Part shown: one piece after another, positions 11,653-23,917 of the stretch
Position numbering within the stretch: position 1 is the first letter of the stretch
Layout: every line of letters begins with the position of its first letter
Origin: Sipunculus nudus
Lineage: Eukaryota > Annelida > Sipuncula > Golfingiida > Sipunculidae
Direction of reading: 5' to 3'
Assembly: GCA_026874595.1 (NCBI GenBank)
Contig: CM049311.1
Coordinates: 44,829,676-44,893,675, forward strand
DNA: 64,000 bases
Position numbers and translations under genes: made by a program
The notes under the pieces: model-generated
Seen by the model: only the letters and a program-made list of their open reading frames with translations
Told to the model about the DNA's origin: nothing
The model's database searches: none

Positions 11653-14195
11653 ACAAGGGACCTATGGGTCACGACGCTCAGCTGTTATATATGATAAAAA
11701 AATAATATTTAAAAATGAGGCACATGCTGGTTTTGTGTGGTAATAAATATAAGCTGTATTACGAGTTGTTGTTGTTTAGTTTATGTATGATTTTGATAGT
11801 ACCTTTGGAGACAGGGAAGAGGATTGATTTCATTTATTTTATTAACAAATGGAGTACTACTGTCACACAGATTTTGACTTGGCCATATAACTTATAAGCA
11901 GAACATATAATATAAGAGTTTAACTATTTATTAAAAAAATTACAAATATTGTCCCAAATATAATTTTTATTAAAAATAATAAGAGAATCATATGATTTTT
12001 TAAAATGAAATATAACTGATATGATTATTAAAATAATATTAAAGAATATATTCATCCCATTCTTTATGCAAGAAATTTTATAATGGAGTACATAATCATA
12101 TTCGTATTTAAATACAATTACAAAGTATTCGCACCATGTCTGGTATTTATTCAGTTTTCACCAATCAATGATGTTGAGAATCCAGAATATACAAAATTCA
12201 CACATTTAAATAATAATCATAAGTACCTGGTTTTATGGCTTTTATTTATATTAAAAAATAACTGTAAAAAATTCATTTTGGACTAATTTCACATCAATGT
12301 ACACAGTAGACACAGTAGGAATCTAGATTAATATTATCAACTGCATCTTTGTCTATCATTAATTTCCTTCATATAATCCCTAATGATTAGTAATGAATAA
12401 TATGATTTACTTCTTTATCATTAAAAATGAACTGAAAAATGCCATAGGTGACTGCATGGTGTTATTTGGAATATGTGACATTCTACCCATCGATACAAGA
12501 TTCTTATATCATCAGTAACTGCAAGTTAATTTCCTGTTATTATAAACTAACAAATTCCTTTTCTATTTTTCTTTAATTTGTTATTCAAAACCAATAAAAA
12601 TTTATTAATTTATTGTTTATTGTTATGTTGTTGGTTAAAACTACTAGATGAGTTGGGTTGGACACCTGGATCAACTGTGGCTGGCCATAAGCTGCCTGGA
12701 TTCTCGCCTCAAGCGTGCATAATTTGATGAAAGGTCAACAAGGTCAACATACAGGTGACTCAAGAGGGGCTGGAGAGAGCCAAAGTCTGACAGGGTCTCA
12801 TAAAAAACATTAATAAAAGCTACAATATTTGGCCAATTTCTTTCAGCTTTCTAAACTAAAAAGCTGAAATCCTTATGTGTGCATGATATGAAAATTATAT
12901 CAACAGTGCTCACGGGAAACAAACGTGCCATGGTCACAGTTGGGCAAAATTTAAGGTACTAATTTTATATTTATACTAATAACTTATGAAATTTTTAAAA
13001 TTCAGAACTAATTTTGGGTATTCAATTGAATCTTGATTAAATAATGTTACATCCCTGACAAAAAAATCTCTAGCTTCAGCAATGCCCTTGTTAAGGGAGT
13101 AAATATATTTCTTGATTTTTTACAAAGTGCATTATGTTTGGGCCCATAACTTAAAAAAAATACACAATACTGACATCATTTCTGGCATGTGCATAGCGAA
13201 TGTATAAAAAAATATGTATATTATATATGATCAAAGTCAGATTAGTGGTTTTGATATTAGGCAGTCTTAAAGTGTAACAATGGGTTTTTAATGAAAAAAT
13301 GAAGTTTTTCATTGATATCTCGAAGGAATTAAGTCCTAGTAACCAAATTCTTGGCATGGTAGGGGATATTGGAGAAATCCAACTGTATGCCAAATTTTAG
13401 GAACTTAGAGCTGAAGCTCGGGAGCTGAGCTCTAGCAAACTGCATAACACTAGCAATATGTGACATGGTGCTTGAAAACTTGAATAAAATCTAGTTTTTG
13501 ATCAACTGGTTTCAAATTTTTGGTGTTAACAGTTGAAATGCTAACAAAAACATGCTGTGAAAATTAAATCCACAGCAGTTACAGCAAAAAAATGTGCCAT
13601 GGTCAAAGTTGGGCAAAATTTAAGGTACCAATTTTTTATTTTTGCTGATATTTTAAAAAATTTAAAAGATTTTGATCTAATTTTGGGTATACAATTTAAT
13701 TTTGATTAATAAAAGTAATATTTCTGGAAAAAAAGTGCTCAGCTTTAACAAGTTTTGTGTTAAGTGATAAAATTTCTTTCCTGATTATTTACAAAATGCA
13801 TTATGTTTGGGCCCACAACTTTTTTAAATTATATAATACAGACCTAATTTCTGGCATGTACATAGGAATTATATAGAGGATTATTTATAGGAAATATGAG
13901 AAAAACAGATGAGTGGTTTTGATATTAGGCAGTCCTGAAGTGTGAAAATAGGTTTTTAATAAAAAATTGAGGTTTTTCCTTAATTTCTCAAAGGAATGAA
14001 GTCGCAAAGACCCAGTTTTCGGCTTGGTAGGAGATCTTGGGGACATCTAACATTATGCTGAATTTTGGATTCCTAGGTCTTACGGTTTCAAAACGTGCCA
14101 CATCTACGGACGGACGGACGACGGACAGACGGACGGACGACGGACAATGGACCACGACTATAGCTCAGATGACTTATAGTCAGCTGAGCTAAAAA
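11653..14195 (+). mobile_element. 2.6-kb hairpin-terminated element, copy 1
   Basis: The left terminus is ACAAGGGACCTATGGGTCAC, then GACGCTCAGCTG. The right end has ACGG repeats (about 14105-14145), then CAATGGACCACGACTA, the hairpin 14161-14191 and AAAAA. The interior is collinear with copies 2-4. Copy 1 lacks a ~65-bp stretch (ATGAATGCATTCATGAATAC...) that the others have near 17757-17825, 33537-33605 and 37143-37210. Two small frames (11715-11897 and 12083-12286) recur in the other copies but resemble no known protein. No transposase is visible, so the element is non-autonomous. Confidence 0.8.
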
Positions 14196-14590
14196 GTCTG
14201 TAGCTTAAACACTTATCAAGTTAAGTGAGTAAATAACTTTCCTGATTTTTTACAAAGTGCATTTCATTTATGCCAATAACTTTTATATATTAAGTAGCTG
14301 ACTTAATTTGTGACATGTACATAAAAACTATATAGGGGAATATTTATGGTAAATATGAAGAAAAACATTTAAGTGGTTTTGATATTAGGCAGTCCTGGTG
14401 GGATAATAGGTGTTTATTGGAAAATTGAGGTTTATCCTTAATTTCTCACAGGAATGAATTTGCAGTGACCCAGTTTTCAGTTTGGTAGGTGAACTTGGGG
14501 ACATCTTACAGTATATGCCAAATTTTGGATTTGTAGCTCTAATGGTGTCGACTATAGCTCAGATGACTTATAGTCAGCAGAGCTATAGAA
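14196..14590 (+). mobile_element. Truncated 3' piece of the hairpin element family
   Basis: It is collinear with the final ~390 bp of the 2.6-kb element (GATATTAGGCAGTCCTG, TTAATTTCTCACAGGAATG). It ends in a diverged hairpin, TAGCTCAGATGACT / AGTCAGCAGAGCTA, at 14555-14585. The ACGG microsatellite is missing. Confidence 0.65.
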
Positions 14591-15279
14591 TCTCCTAATG
14601 AGTGGCAAGTTGAATGACGTACCATTGTCTCACGGCCCTTTCCACCATTTACGGGTGCTATATGAGACTACTGGCTATGGATTGGAAAATTTGTAAATCA
14701 TTCTTGTGGACGGTCACACCCCTTTTATCATTTCATCTTACCAAGTGAGGGTTTACATTTTCTGTGAAAGTGGTATGATCGGTTGTGATAACTTAGCGCT
14801 GATGAATCGGCCGGCACGTTTTAGTCACGGCTGACTGATTACAGTGGTAGGCTCAGGCTGGGGGAGGTATATCTTCTCAACTTGCATACCGAATAGAGAT
14901 GCACCATGTGATAAAACATCTCAGTGGAGCCAAAGCTGTACTACGTGTTTATGTTCTTGTCTTTAACGTGTATATGTCAATATTAATAAACAACAAATTA
15001 CCAACATTCTCATTCTACAAATTCATATACCTAACGATATGCTTTTTGCATTAAACCACAAAATTTTAACCCACAATATTATATGAATCTACATTGTGTT
15101 TTTCCTGTTTATGGGTTTAAGTAATTTAGAATAAATTCAATAATTTTATGGAAACTTGAACAAATAATTATGGCATAAAATAATAAAACAATCCCATAAT
15201 TTCAATGAGACTGAGCAACATCTCATTTACTTTTTACAGTAATGGTACAAAATTGCTAAGACCACAGGAAGTGACTTAC
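14591..15279. other. Intronic sequence without recognised gene; possible LTR-like piece
   Basis: The stretch is single-copy within this window. A segment from about 14599 (TGAGTGGCAAG) to about 15019 (CTCATTCTACA) starts TG, ends CA and has an AATAAA-type signal near its end, as LTRs do. No target duplication is visible, so the LTR reading is weak. It lies in the intron downstream of the exon at 15280-15439. Confidence 0.25.
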
Positions 15280-15439
15280 TTCATGACTTTGATGTAACCT
15301 TTAGCAGATGCCACATGTAGAGCAGTAGCACCTGTCTTTGGATGAGCTGTGTCAGCATATCTGCCACTATTCAACCACTGGGCAGCATCAGCTAGCATCT
15401 GTTCTTCTTCCTCCCTTCTCGCTGCCTCTGCATCCACCC
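15280..15439 (-). CDS. PPP1R12A: Myosin phosphatase targeting subunit (MYPT) ankyrin-region exon
   Basis: This is a partial gene: the third of three exons found here, read on the minus strand. The 160-nt exon is flanked by an acceptor (TTTCCAG, just above 15439) and a donor (GTAAGT, complement of 15274-15279). It enters in phase 1 and leaves in phase 2. It encodes VDAEAARREEEEQML, AQWLNSG, TGATALHVASAKGYIKVM. This parallels the MYPT1 stretch that has VDIEAARKEEE, ARQWLNSG and GGTALHVAAAKGY, i.e. the linker plus the start of the second ankyrin block. The family recruits protein phosphatase 1 to myosin light chain. The following exon (LLIQAGYDV-like) was not found within 1-15279, so the intron exceeds 15 kb. 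Confidence 0.9.
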
Positions 15440-15462
15440 CTGGAAATATTACATATCTATAA

Positions 15463-15487
15463 ATATATATATATATATATATATATA
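15463..15487. repeat. (AT)n microsatellite
   Basis: About 12 uninterrupted AT dinucleotides lie just upstream, in gene orientation, of the acceptor of the exon at 15280-15439. Confidence 0.9.
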
Positions 15488-15496
15488 ACTAAATAT

Positions 15497-16145
15497 TTCT
15501 TTGAACCACAGGTGCCATAATCCTCAGACAATTTATCCCCCCCTCTTTAAGAATAGCCCCCTCTCCCCCCCCCCCATCTTCAGCATATATTTTGACACTT
15601 GGCAAGCGACTATGGTTTCTTCCATCTATCAGATTGAGAAAAAATATTTTTCACCAAAACTGGGGGCCAATACCTTGAACCACTTCAGAGATATGAGCAA
15701 TTTTCACCCAAAGCACATGTATGTACGGACGCCACAGCAAAACTATTGCAGATGACACCACCTATCTTGAGTACAAGATGGAGGAGTCCAAGATCTATGG
15801 ATATATGCACCTTTTCAGGTTAATAGGGCAAATCACTCCTCAGAAAAGTGCACTAATTTATTTTACCGAAACAGGAAGGAAGGTGGTGCCATCTGTCTGG
15901 TTTATGAGAAAACTTTCCAAGATGGATGGACATGACAATTTTCAGATCTTTAACTTAAACCACTCTGGAGATATGAGCAATTTTCACCCAAAGCACATGT
16001 AAAAATGGGCGCCATGCCAAAATGATTGCAGATGGTGCTACAAGTCTAGAGTACAAGATGGAGGAGTCCAATATATATGGATATGCACAATTTCAGACCA
16101 ATAGGGCAAATCACTCATCAGAAAAGGGCATTAATTTATTCTACA
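15497..16145 (+). mobile_element. Left part of a GTATCC-type element with C-runs
   Basis: It begins TTCTTTGAACCACAGGTGCC-ATAATCCTCAGACAATT, a diverged version of the left end TTCTTGGCACCGCAGGTGCC-AGAGTATCCCCAGACA. Cytosine runs (about 15539-15575) follow, then repeats of GATATGAGCAATTTTCACCC (15692, 15970 regions) and CAAGATGGAGGAGTCCA. It is truncated at the left terminus of the next element (16146). No gene is seen. Confidence 0.55.
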
Positions 16146-17352
16146 ACTAGGGACCCATGGGTCTCGACGCTCAGCTGCATTTGTGTATGAGGATATATGT
16201 TTAAGAGGTTTTCCAAAATATTGGTCCTGTGATCAGTTTGAAGCTAACCTGTCTACCAAAACAGGAGTTATCATCCATAAACTAATTTGTGAATGGATGG
16301 GCCCTGTGACCTTAACCTTTGACCTTGTGAAACCAAAATCAAAAGGAAAATTCCCCTATTGGCAGGTGCACCACATGTCGATGATGGAAGGATTGAGATG
16401 AAAAGTTTGGCTTAAAATGTATCCACAATCTTTCTAAAGAAGTGGGTCCTGTGACATTGACCTTTGATCTCATGACCCCAAAATCAAAAGTTCTTGCTTT
16501 AGTGGTGGGCCATATATAGGTCGAGTTTGAAACCAATATTTCAAACCAAACTGGTGTTATCATCTGGAAACTAATATGTGGATAGATGGCTCCAATAACC
16601 TTGACCTTTGACCTTGTGACCAAAAAATCCATAAGTTACTGCCACTATTGGCAAGTGAGCAACATATGGAAGATAGAAGGTTTGTGATGAAAAGTTTGGC
16701 TTCAAATTCATATGCATTCTTTTTGAAGAAATCAGTCCTGTGACTTTGACCTTTGACCGTTGAACCCCGAAATTCACACGGTTCTTACTTTAGTGGTGAG
16801 TCATATATAAGTTAAATTTAAAACCAATATGTCAAACTAAACTGGAGTTATCATCTGGAAACTAATTGTGAACAGATGGCCCCTGTGACCTTGACCCTTG
16901 ACCATGTGACCCCAAATTCATTTATGCTCTCCCCATACTGGCAAGTCAGCTAAATGCGCAAATGGAAAGTTTGGGATGAAAAGCTTGGCTTAAAAAGCAG
17001 CCATAATCTTATAAAAAAAGTGAGTCCTGTGACCTTGACCTTTGACCTCATGATCCCAAAATCATATATGTTCTTGCTTTAGTGGTGGGCCATATGTAAG
17101 TCAAGTTTGAAATCCATATGTCCAACCTCAAGTTATCATCTGGAAACAAATTTGTGTGGACGGATGGATGGACAGACAGACAGCTACACAAACAGACAGA
17201 GAGACATGGTGATTACCATAGGGCATCCACTTGTGATCAGTAAACACACCAGGTTTTGGGAAACTAGATGTAATTACAGCTGAGAAACTGACATGATTGT
17301 TGTCATGTTATTAGTAAAAAAAAAATAGAAAAATATTTGTTAAAATATAAAA
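16146..17352 (+). mobile_element. Hairpin-family left terminus followed by TGACCTTTGACC repeats
   Basis: The left terminus is ACTAGGGACCCATGGGTCTC-GACGCTCAGCTG. The interior has several diverged units with CCTGTGACCTTGACCTTTGA and CATATGTAAGTCAAGTTTGA, related to the 288-bp satellite at 46.4-49 kb. It ends in GGACGGATGGATGGACAGAC simple sequence (about 17158-17185). No canonical right hairpin is present. No gene is seen. Confidence 0.55.
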
Positions 17353-19988
17353 ACAAGGGACCTATGGGTCACGACGCTCAGCTGTTATATATGATAAAAA
17401 AATATTATTTAGAAATGAGGCACATGCTGGTTTTGTGTGGTAATAAATATAAGCTGTATTATGAGTTGTTGTTGTTGTTTAGCTTATGTATGATTTTGAT
17501 AGTACCTTTGGAGACAGGGAAGAGGATTGATTTCATTTATTTTATTAACAAATGGAGTACTATTGTCACACAGATTTTGACTTGGCCATATAACTTATAA
17601 GCAGAACATATAATATAAGAGTTTAACTATTTATTAAAAAAAATTACAAATATTGTCCACAATATAATTTTTATAAAAAATAATAAGAGAATCATATGAT
17701 TTTTTTAAATGAAATATAACTGATATGATTATTAAAATAATATTAAAGAATATATTCATGAATGCATTCATGAATACATTTTGAAAGTATTTGCACGAGT
17801 ATTCATATACTTTCATTTTTACCTGAATTCCTATTCTTTATGCAAGAAATTTTATAATGGAGTACATAATCATATTCGTATTTAAATACAATTACAAAGT
17901 ATTCGCACCATGTCTGGTATTTATTCAGTTTCACCAACCAATGATGTTGAGAATCCAGAATATACAAAATTCACACATTTAAATAATGATCATAAGTACC
18001 TGGTTTTATGGCTTTTATTTATATTAAAAAATAACTGTAAAAAATTCATTTTGGACTCATTTCACATCAATGTACACACTAGACACAGTAGGAATCTAGA
18101 TTAATATTATCAACTGCATCTTTGTCTATCATTAATTTCCTTCATATGATCCCTAATGATTAGTAATGAATAATATGATTTACTTCTTTATCATTAAAAT
18201 TGAACTGAAAAATGCCATAGGTGACTGCATGGTGTTATTTGGAATATGTGACATTCTACCCATCGATACAAGATTCTTATATCATCAGTAACTGCAAGTT
18301 AATTTCCTGTTATTATAAACTAACAAATTCCTTTTCTATTTTTCTTTAATTTGTTATTCAAAACCAATAAAAATTTATTAATTTATTGTTTATTGTTATG
18401 TTGTTGGTTAAAACTACTAGATGAGTTGGGTTGGACACCTGGATCAAGTGTGGCTGGCCATAAGCTGCCTGGATTCCTGTATGCCTCGCCTCAAGCATGC
18501 ATAATTTGATGAAAGGTCAACAAGGTCAACATACAGGTGACTCAAGAGGGGCTGGAGAGAGCCAAAGTCTGACAGGGTCTCATAAAAAACATTAATAAAA
18601 GCTACAATTTTTGGCCAATTTCTTTCAGCTTTCTAAACTAAAAAGCTGAAATCCTAATGTGTGCATGATATGAAAATTATATCAACAGTGCTCACAGGAC
18701 ACAAACGTGCCATGGTCACAGTTGGGCAAAATTTAAGGTACTAATTTTATATTTATACTAATAACTTATAAAATTTGAAAAATTCAGAACTAATTTTGGG
18801 TATTCAATTGAATCTTGATTAAATAATGTTACATCCCTGACAAAAAAATCTCTAGCTTCAGCAATGCCCTTGTTAAGGGAGTAAATATATTTCTTGATTT
18901 TTTACAAAGTGCATTATGTTTGGGCCCATAACTTAAAACAATTACGCAATACTGACATCATTCTGGCATGTGCATAGAGAATGAAAAATATGTATATTAT
19001 TTATGATTAAAGTCAGATCAGTGGTTTTGATATTAGGCAGTCTTGAAGTGTAACAATGGGTTTTTAATGGAAAAATGAAGTTTTTCATTAATATCTCGAA
19101 GGTATTAAGTCCTAGTGACCAAATTCTTGGCATGGTAGGGGATTTTGGAGACATCTAACTGTATGCCGAATTTAAGGAACTAAGAGCTGATGCTGGGGAG
19201 CTGAGCTCTTGCAAACTGCATAACACTAGCTTGATGTAAACAATATGTTACATGGTGCTTGAAAACTTATTAAAATCTACAGTTTTTGATCAACTGGTTT
19301 CAAATTTTTGGTGTTAACAGTTGAAATGCTAACAAAAACATGCTGTGAAAATTAAATCCACAGTACTTACAGGAAAAAAACGTGCCATGGTCAAAGTTGG
19401 GCAAAATTTAAGGTACCAATTTTTTATTTTTATTAATATTTTAGAAAATTTAAAAGATTTTCATCTAATTTTGGGTATACAATTTAATTTTGATTAATTA
19501 AAGTTATATTACTGGAAAAAAGGTCCATAGCTTTAAAATTTTTTGTGTTAAGTGATCAAATATCTTTCCTGATTTTTTACAAAATGCATTATGTTTGGGC
19601 CCATAACTTTTTTAAATTAAATAATACAGACATAATTTCTGGCATGTATATAGGAACTATATAGAGGAATATTTATGGTAAATATGAGGAAAAACAGATG
19701 AGTGGTTTTGATATTAGGCAGTCCTGAAGTGTGAAAATAGGTTTTTAATAAAAAATTGAGGTTTTTCCTTAATTTCTCAAAGGAACGAAGTTGCAAAGAC
19801 CCAGTTTTCGGCTTGGTAGGAGATCTTGGGGACATCTAACATTATGCCGAATTTTGGATTCCTAGGTCTTACGGTTTCAAAACGTGCCACATCTACGGAC
19901 GGACGGACGGACGACGGACAGACGGACGGACGACGGACAATGGACCACGACTATAGCTCAGATGACTTATAGTCAGCTGAGCTAAAAA
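17353..19988 (+). mobile_element. 2.6-kb hairpin-terminated element, copy 2
   Basis: This is the full-length form: a left terminus as in copy 1, then an interior collinear with copies 1, 3 and 4. The right end has ACGG repeats (about 19896-19935), the hairpin 19954-19984 and AAAAA. It contains the ATGAATGCATTCATGAAT palindromic stretch near 17757 that copy 1 lacks, and an extra GTT triplet at about 17465-17480. It lies in the 6.5-kb intron between the exons at 15280 and 21940. Confidence 0.8.
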
Positions 19989-20309
19989 CAGGTGGCGCCA
20001 CCACTTTTCAGGAAATGACAAAATTAGTCATGGTCATTATTCAAGGCAAGATTCATGACAATCCATGCATTAATTATCAAGATATTGGAGGTTTTTTAAT
20101 CAAATTTTTGATTATTCTGGGGGGTACTTTCAAGCCCCATAGCTCGGAGAATATAGGTCGCAGTGACCTAATTTAAAGTGTCCAAGGAGATTTTTTATTG
20201 TGCCCTGCTAATGGATGACCACACAGCCAGACGACCGGACGGATGGACAGACGATGGACTAAGCACCATACCTATACCTCAGTTGACTTATAGTCAGTTG
20301 AGCTTAAAG
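19989..20309 (+). mobile_element. Truncated 337-bp unit with right terminus
   Basis: It begins CAGGTGGCGCCACCAC directly after copy 2. It carries one diverged unit and ends in GGACGGATGGACAGACGATG and a diverged hairpin (20273-20303, CTCAGTTGACT / AGTCAGTTGAG). Confidence 0.6.
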
Positions 20310-20736
20310 ACAAGGGAAACATGGATCACTGTGCTCAGCTGAAGTCCATTATGTTCAGGCCCATATCTTAGAGAAATTACACTTAACATACTTAATTTCT
20401 GGCATGTATATAGGAAATATATAGGAGATTACTTCTGCTAAATATTAAGAAAAACAGATGAGTGGTTTTGATTTTAGGCAGTCCTGAAGTGTGCTAATAG
20501 GTTTTTAATGGAAATTTGAGGTTTTTCCTAAATATCCTGAAGGAACGAAGTCAGTTTGACCCAATTTTCAGCATGGTGGGAGATTTTGGGAACATCTAAC
20601 TGTATGCCTAATTTTGGATTTGTAGTCTAACGGTTTAAAAATGTGCCAGTCTAACGGACGGACAGAGGGACAGACGGACGACTGACAATGGACCACGACT
20701 ATAGCTCAGATGACTTATAATCAGCTGAGCTAAAAA
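20310..20736 (+). mobile_element. Minimal 427-bp hairpin-terminated element
   Basis: This is the shortest copy with both ends. The left terminus is ACAAGGGAAACATGGATCAC plus GTGCTCAGCTGA. The interior holds only the TTTGATTTTAGGCAGTCCTG / TGGGAGATTTTGGG block, then ACGG-type repeats (about 20655-20685), the hairpin at 20702-20732 and AAAAA. It suggests that the two ends and the microsatellite are the conserved parts. Confidence 0.7.
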
Positions 20737-20833
20737 TCAATTCATCCAAATAACCCTTGGATACCCTAATAACCCAAACAATAGTTTGCACAATATGTCC
20801 AGCCCTGTGAGCTAAAAATGCATAATCTCAAAA

Positions 20834-21835
20834 TACTGTGGTTGCCTTTATATCGGCGGGGCTGAATTTTTGCGGTTTTTGTATTTTTAAAAGTTTCACG
20901 GGGTTCCTTTTTCGCGCTCTGTCCTTAGTCTAGTAGTACTTTTTTATCATCAAATATAAAACTATGAACTGTAATAACAAAATTATTTCATAAACCGCTG
21001 ATTTTTTTGTTATCCAGGGCTTCTGTTTCTCTGTCCGGATATCACATGTTCAAACAGTCATGGACGGCTGAGCCGACACGTGTGGGAAGCATTGACCCCA
21101 CTGGCTGTAATTAGTTCAGGGCCAAGGCACATTCAAAACAACTCACATTCCACTGATCTATGGCAATTTGGCCCCATAATAAACTGTGACCTTTCAAATA
21201 AGTAAAAATTCACGTCATCACTAGCCAATCAAACATCGCTTGGTGCGTCATGATTTCGCCAGTGACAGATTTAGTCCTTTATACAGTTACCAGGTGGCAC
21301 TACCCTAGCGGCTACCTTCAATACTTTAGTGGCAAATTTTATTTATTAACAAGTACTAAATATGGAACAATGTGAAAGACTACCTCCTACTCAATATTGA
21401 TTTTAAGCGGCAGTGGATATCACCTGGCTTAGCACACATACACGTAATTTTGAAATATTACTGCCCGGCGGGTATTGACACTTTCCAGACCTGTGCCGAA
21501 CACTGCCGAACACTGCCAGGCACGCCCACCTGGTCAGCACATCTGCGCAAAGGGTCATGGTTTTTGCATCTAAGCAAACCGATACTATTTTAAATGGGCC
21601 CTGTTTCTCCCTGAATAACTTAAATTATATGCACCAGGCTTGATGGACATCTCCACGTAGCTGAAGATTAATCTCTACCGTCACCAACTATAATTATAAC
21701 GGCAGCTTCTGAAATTAACGATTCTCGGCCTGGTATATATGCATTCAAAACTGCGAGGTTTCAATTTCGCGGTCAGAGAGCGACTGTGAATATCGCCAAT
21801 TTGAAACCACCGCAAATAAGAAGACAACAACAGTA
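20834..21835. mobile_element. ~1.0-kb TIR DNA transposon, non-autonomous
   Basis: The left end TACTGTGGTTGCCTTTATAT followed by a GCGG-containing stretch pairs with the complement of the right end, TACTGTTGTTGTCTTCTTAT followed by TTGCGG (about 75% identity over ~25 bp by eye). The interior near both ends has TTTGCGG/TTCGCGG motifs. No transposase frame is visible, and the target duplication is unclear. It sits about 100 bp from the exon at 21940-22058. The superfamily is not determined. Confidence 0.55.
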
Positions 21836-21939
21836 TGTCTAAAATCCTTGATTTCTGCAGATTTGACCTAGAATATCAAGTCTCTCAAATGAGAGGAACT
21901 AATATGATTCCATGACCCATGTAAGCACTGCCAACCTAC

Positions 21940-22058
21940 CTCTACTTTCCATGTCTTCCATAAGCATCTCCTCCATATCATCACCTTCTGCGATGTCAAG
22001 TGGTAACTCTCCATCATTGTTGACAGCAGCAACATTAGCACCCTCATTTATTAAATAC
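21940..22058 (-). CDS. PPP1R12A: MYPT ankyrin-region exon, second of three
   Basis: This 119-nt minus-strand exon has acceptor ATTTTCAG (just above 22058) and donor GTAGGT (complement of 21934-21939). It enters in phase 2 and leaves in phase 1, matching the exons on both sides. It encodes YLINEGANVAAVNNDGELPL and then DIAEGDDMEEMLMEDMESR. This parallels the MYPT1 ankyrin segment with GAHVGAVNSEGDTPLDIAEE and the acidic linker after it. The surface helps shape PP1 and myosin recognition in the family. The introns on either side are 4,594 bp and 6,500 bp and full of transposon copies. Confidence 0.9.
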
Positions 22059-22465
22059 CTGAAAATTATGTCATAATATTAAACAAATCCTAACATTAAA
22101 TGTCTTTTGTGTGTGCATGTGTACACACTGTCACCCTACCTTATCAAATGTATATGAAAACAATCCTAAACATAAATAACGAGTGACCCATGGGTCATGA
22201 CGCTCAGCTGATTGACCAGTTGGTACTGGCAAAAGTGTGATACTAGATGAGATTTTCGGTTATGTTTTGTCCCCTGTTAACAGATGACCACTTTTTGAAG
22301 GTCTCAAAATTAGGGGGAAAATGCGTTAAATTAGAAAAAATACAGGTGGCGCCACCGATCTGCTGGAACTGATGAAACACTCCATGATCAATATGCATGC
22401 AAAGAATCATGGTGATCAATGCATTAATTGTTCAGATACTGGAGCTTTTGCGTCTAATTTGAACC
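22059..22465 (+). repeat. Intronic: left terminus plus one 337-bp unit fragment
   Basis: A left terminus ACGAGTGACCCATGGGTCAT-GACGCTCAGCTGA lies at about 22180. It is followed by a partial 337-bp unit with CAGGTGGCGCCACCGATCTG (about 22346). No right terminus precedes the next element. Confidence 0.55.
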
Positions 22466-23045
22466 AGATATTTCTTGGCACCGCGTGGGGCCATAGTATC
22501 GCCAGACAATTAATCCCCCCTTTTAAGAAAAATCCCCCCCCCCCCCCAATCTTCAGCAGCATATATTGACACTTGGCAAGCGACTATGGAACATCTATCA
22601 ACTTTAGAAACAATATTTTTCACAAAATATGGGGGCCAATACAGAGAATCACTCTTATGAAAAGGGGATTAATTTATACTATAAAAATGGTAAGGTAGGT
22701 GGCCCCACCTGTCTGGCCTACGAGAAAATTTTACATGATTAATAGACATGCCAAATTTAAAGCAAATACCTTAAACCACTCTGGAGATATGAGCAATTTT
22801 CACCAAAAGCAAAAGATGGAGGAGTCCTAGATCTATGGATAGGCACAATTTCAGGCCAAAAGGCCAAAATACTCATGAGAAAAGGGAATTAATTTATTCT
22901 ACAAAACATGGAAGGCAGGTGGCGCCATCTGTCTGGTCTATGGGAAAAGTCCATTATGTTTGGGCCCATAACTTAAAGAGATTACACTTTACAGACTTAA
23001 TTTCTGGCATGTATATAGGAAATATATATGAGAATACTTCTGATA
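22466..23045 (+). mobile_element. Left part of a GTATCC-type element
   Basis: It begins TTTCTTGGCACCGCGTGGGG-CCATAGTATCGCCAGACA. A C-run (about 22535-22548) follows, then GATATGAGCAATTTTCACC units and CAGGTGGCGCCATCTGTCTG (22918). The right part is replaced by a fragment of the 2.6-kb family (CATTATGTTTGGGCCCATAA). Confidence 0.5.
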
Positions 23046-23735
23046 AATATTCAGAAAACATGACTCAGTCAAAAGTCAATGAACTGAGACCATTTGAACA
23101 AACTTCAGAAAGCACTACCCTAGGATAATTTCTGTGCAATATTAAACAATTTGGCCATCTTGTTTCCGAGAAGAAGTTTTTGTAGCCGTCAGTATGATAC
23201 AGGCACTGATGACCGCCGTACAAAAAAGGCCGATGCAAGTGGCGCCACCAATACCTCAATTTCAGATATGACTCATGTGACCAACATGGGCATTAAATTT
23301 GGTGATGAAAGCTCCAGCCGTTTCTGAGATTGGAATTTTAGTATGCTTTTTTGGACAGATGACTAAGTTTAACTTCCTGTAACTCGGCCAAAAGTCACCA
23401 AACTTAAACCAATCCAACAAACTTGAGAGAGACTGTTCCAGGGATCATTTCTGTGAAATATTGGAAAATTTGGCTGAACAGTTTCGGAGAAGATTTTTAA
23501 AGCTTATTTAGCTTTTTCCCTATAAAATCTAAGAAAATGCAGTTAGCCAAAAAATAAGCAGAATCCGATAGAGGTTTTTAGATGACTAATTTTTTGCATA
23601 AAATTTTGTGCTAACTCTTGCCGTTTTCAAGATAGTATGGGTTAACGTACAGACTAAGGATGACGGCCGACAGATACCGGACAACGAACAGACGACGCCA
23701 TTCCATTGCATAAGCTCACAGGTTCACTAAAAACA
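23046..23735 (+). mobile_element. CTAA-ended family copy
   Basis: It is collinear with 9896-10541: GACCATTTGAACAAACTTCA, GTGGCGCCACCAATACCTCA, CAGTTTCGGAGAAGATTTTT. It ends GCATAAGCTCACAGGTTCAC-TAA. Confidence 0.65.
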
Positions 23736-23917
23736 TTCTTGTCAATATAACCATAGATAACCTGAAATCCAAATGTCTAGTGGAATGATGTAATAGATGC
23801 TGATCAACTGGTGTCAGGCTAGGTGTAACTGCATAACACAGCTAACATATATGGTTAAATGACTCAATTCAATCTCCATAATTCAGCCCAAAATCATTCA
23901 TGTGGAACCATTAAAGA

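Noticed and set aside
14599-15019. Possible second solo LTR (TG...CA with AATAAA)
   Set aside because: No target duplication was found and no empty site is available in the window, so it is kept only as a note.
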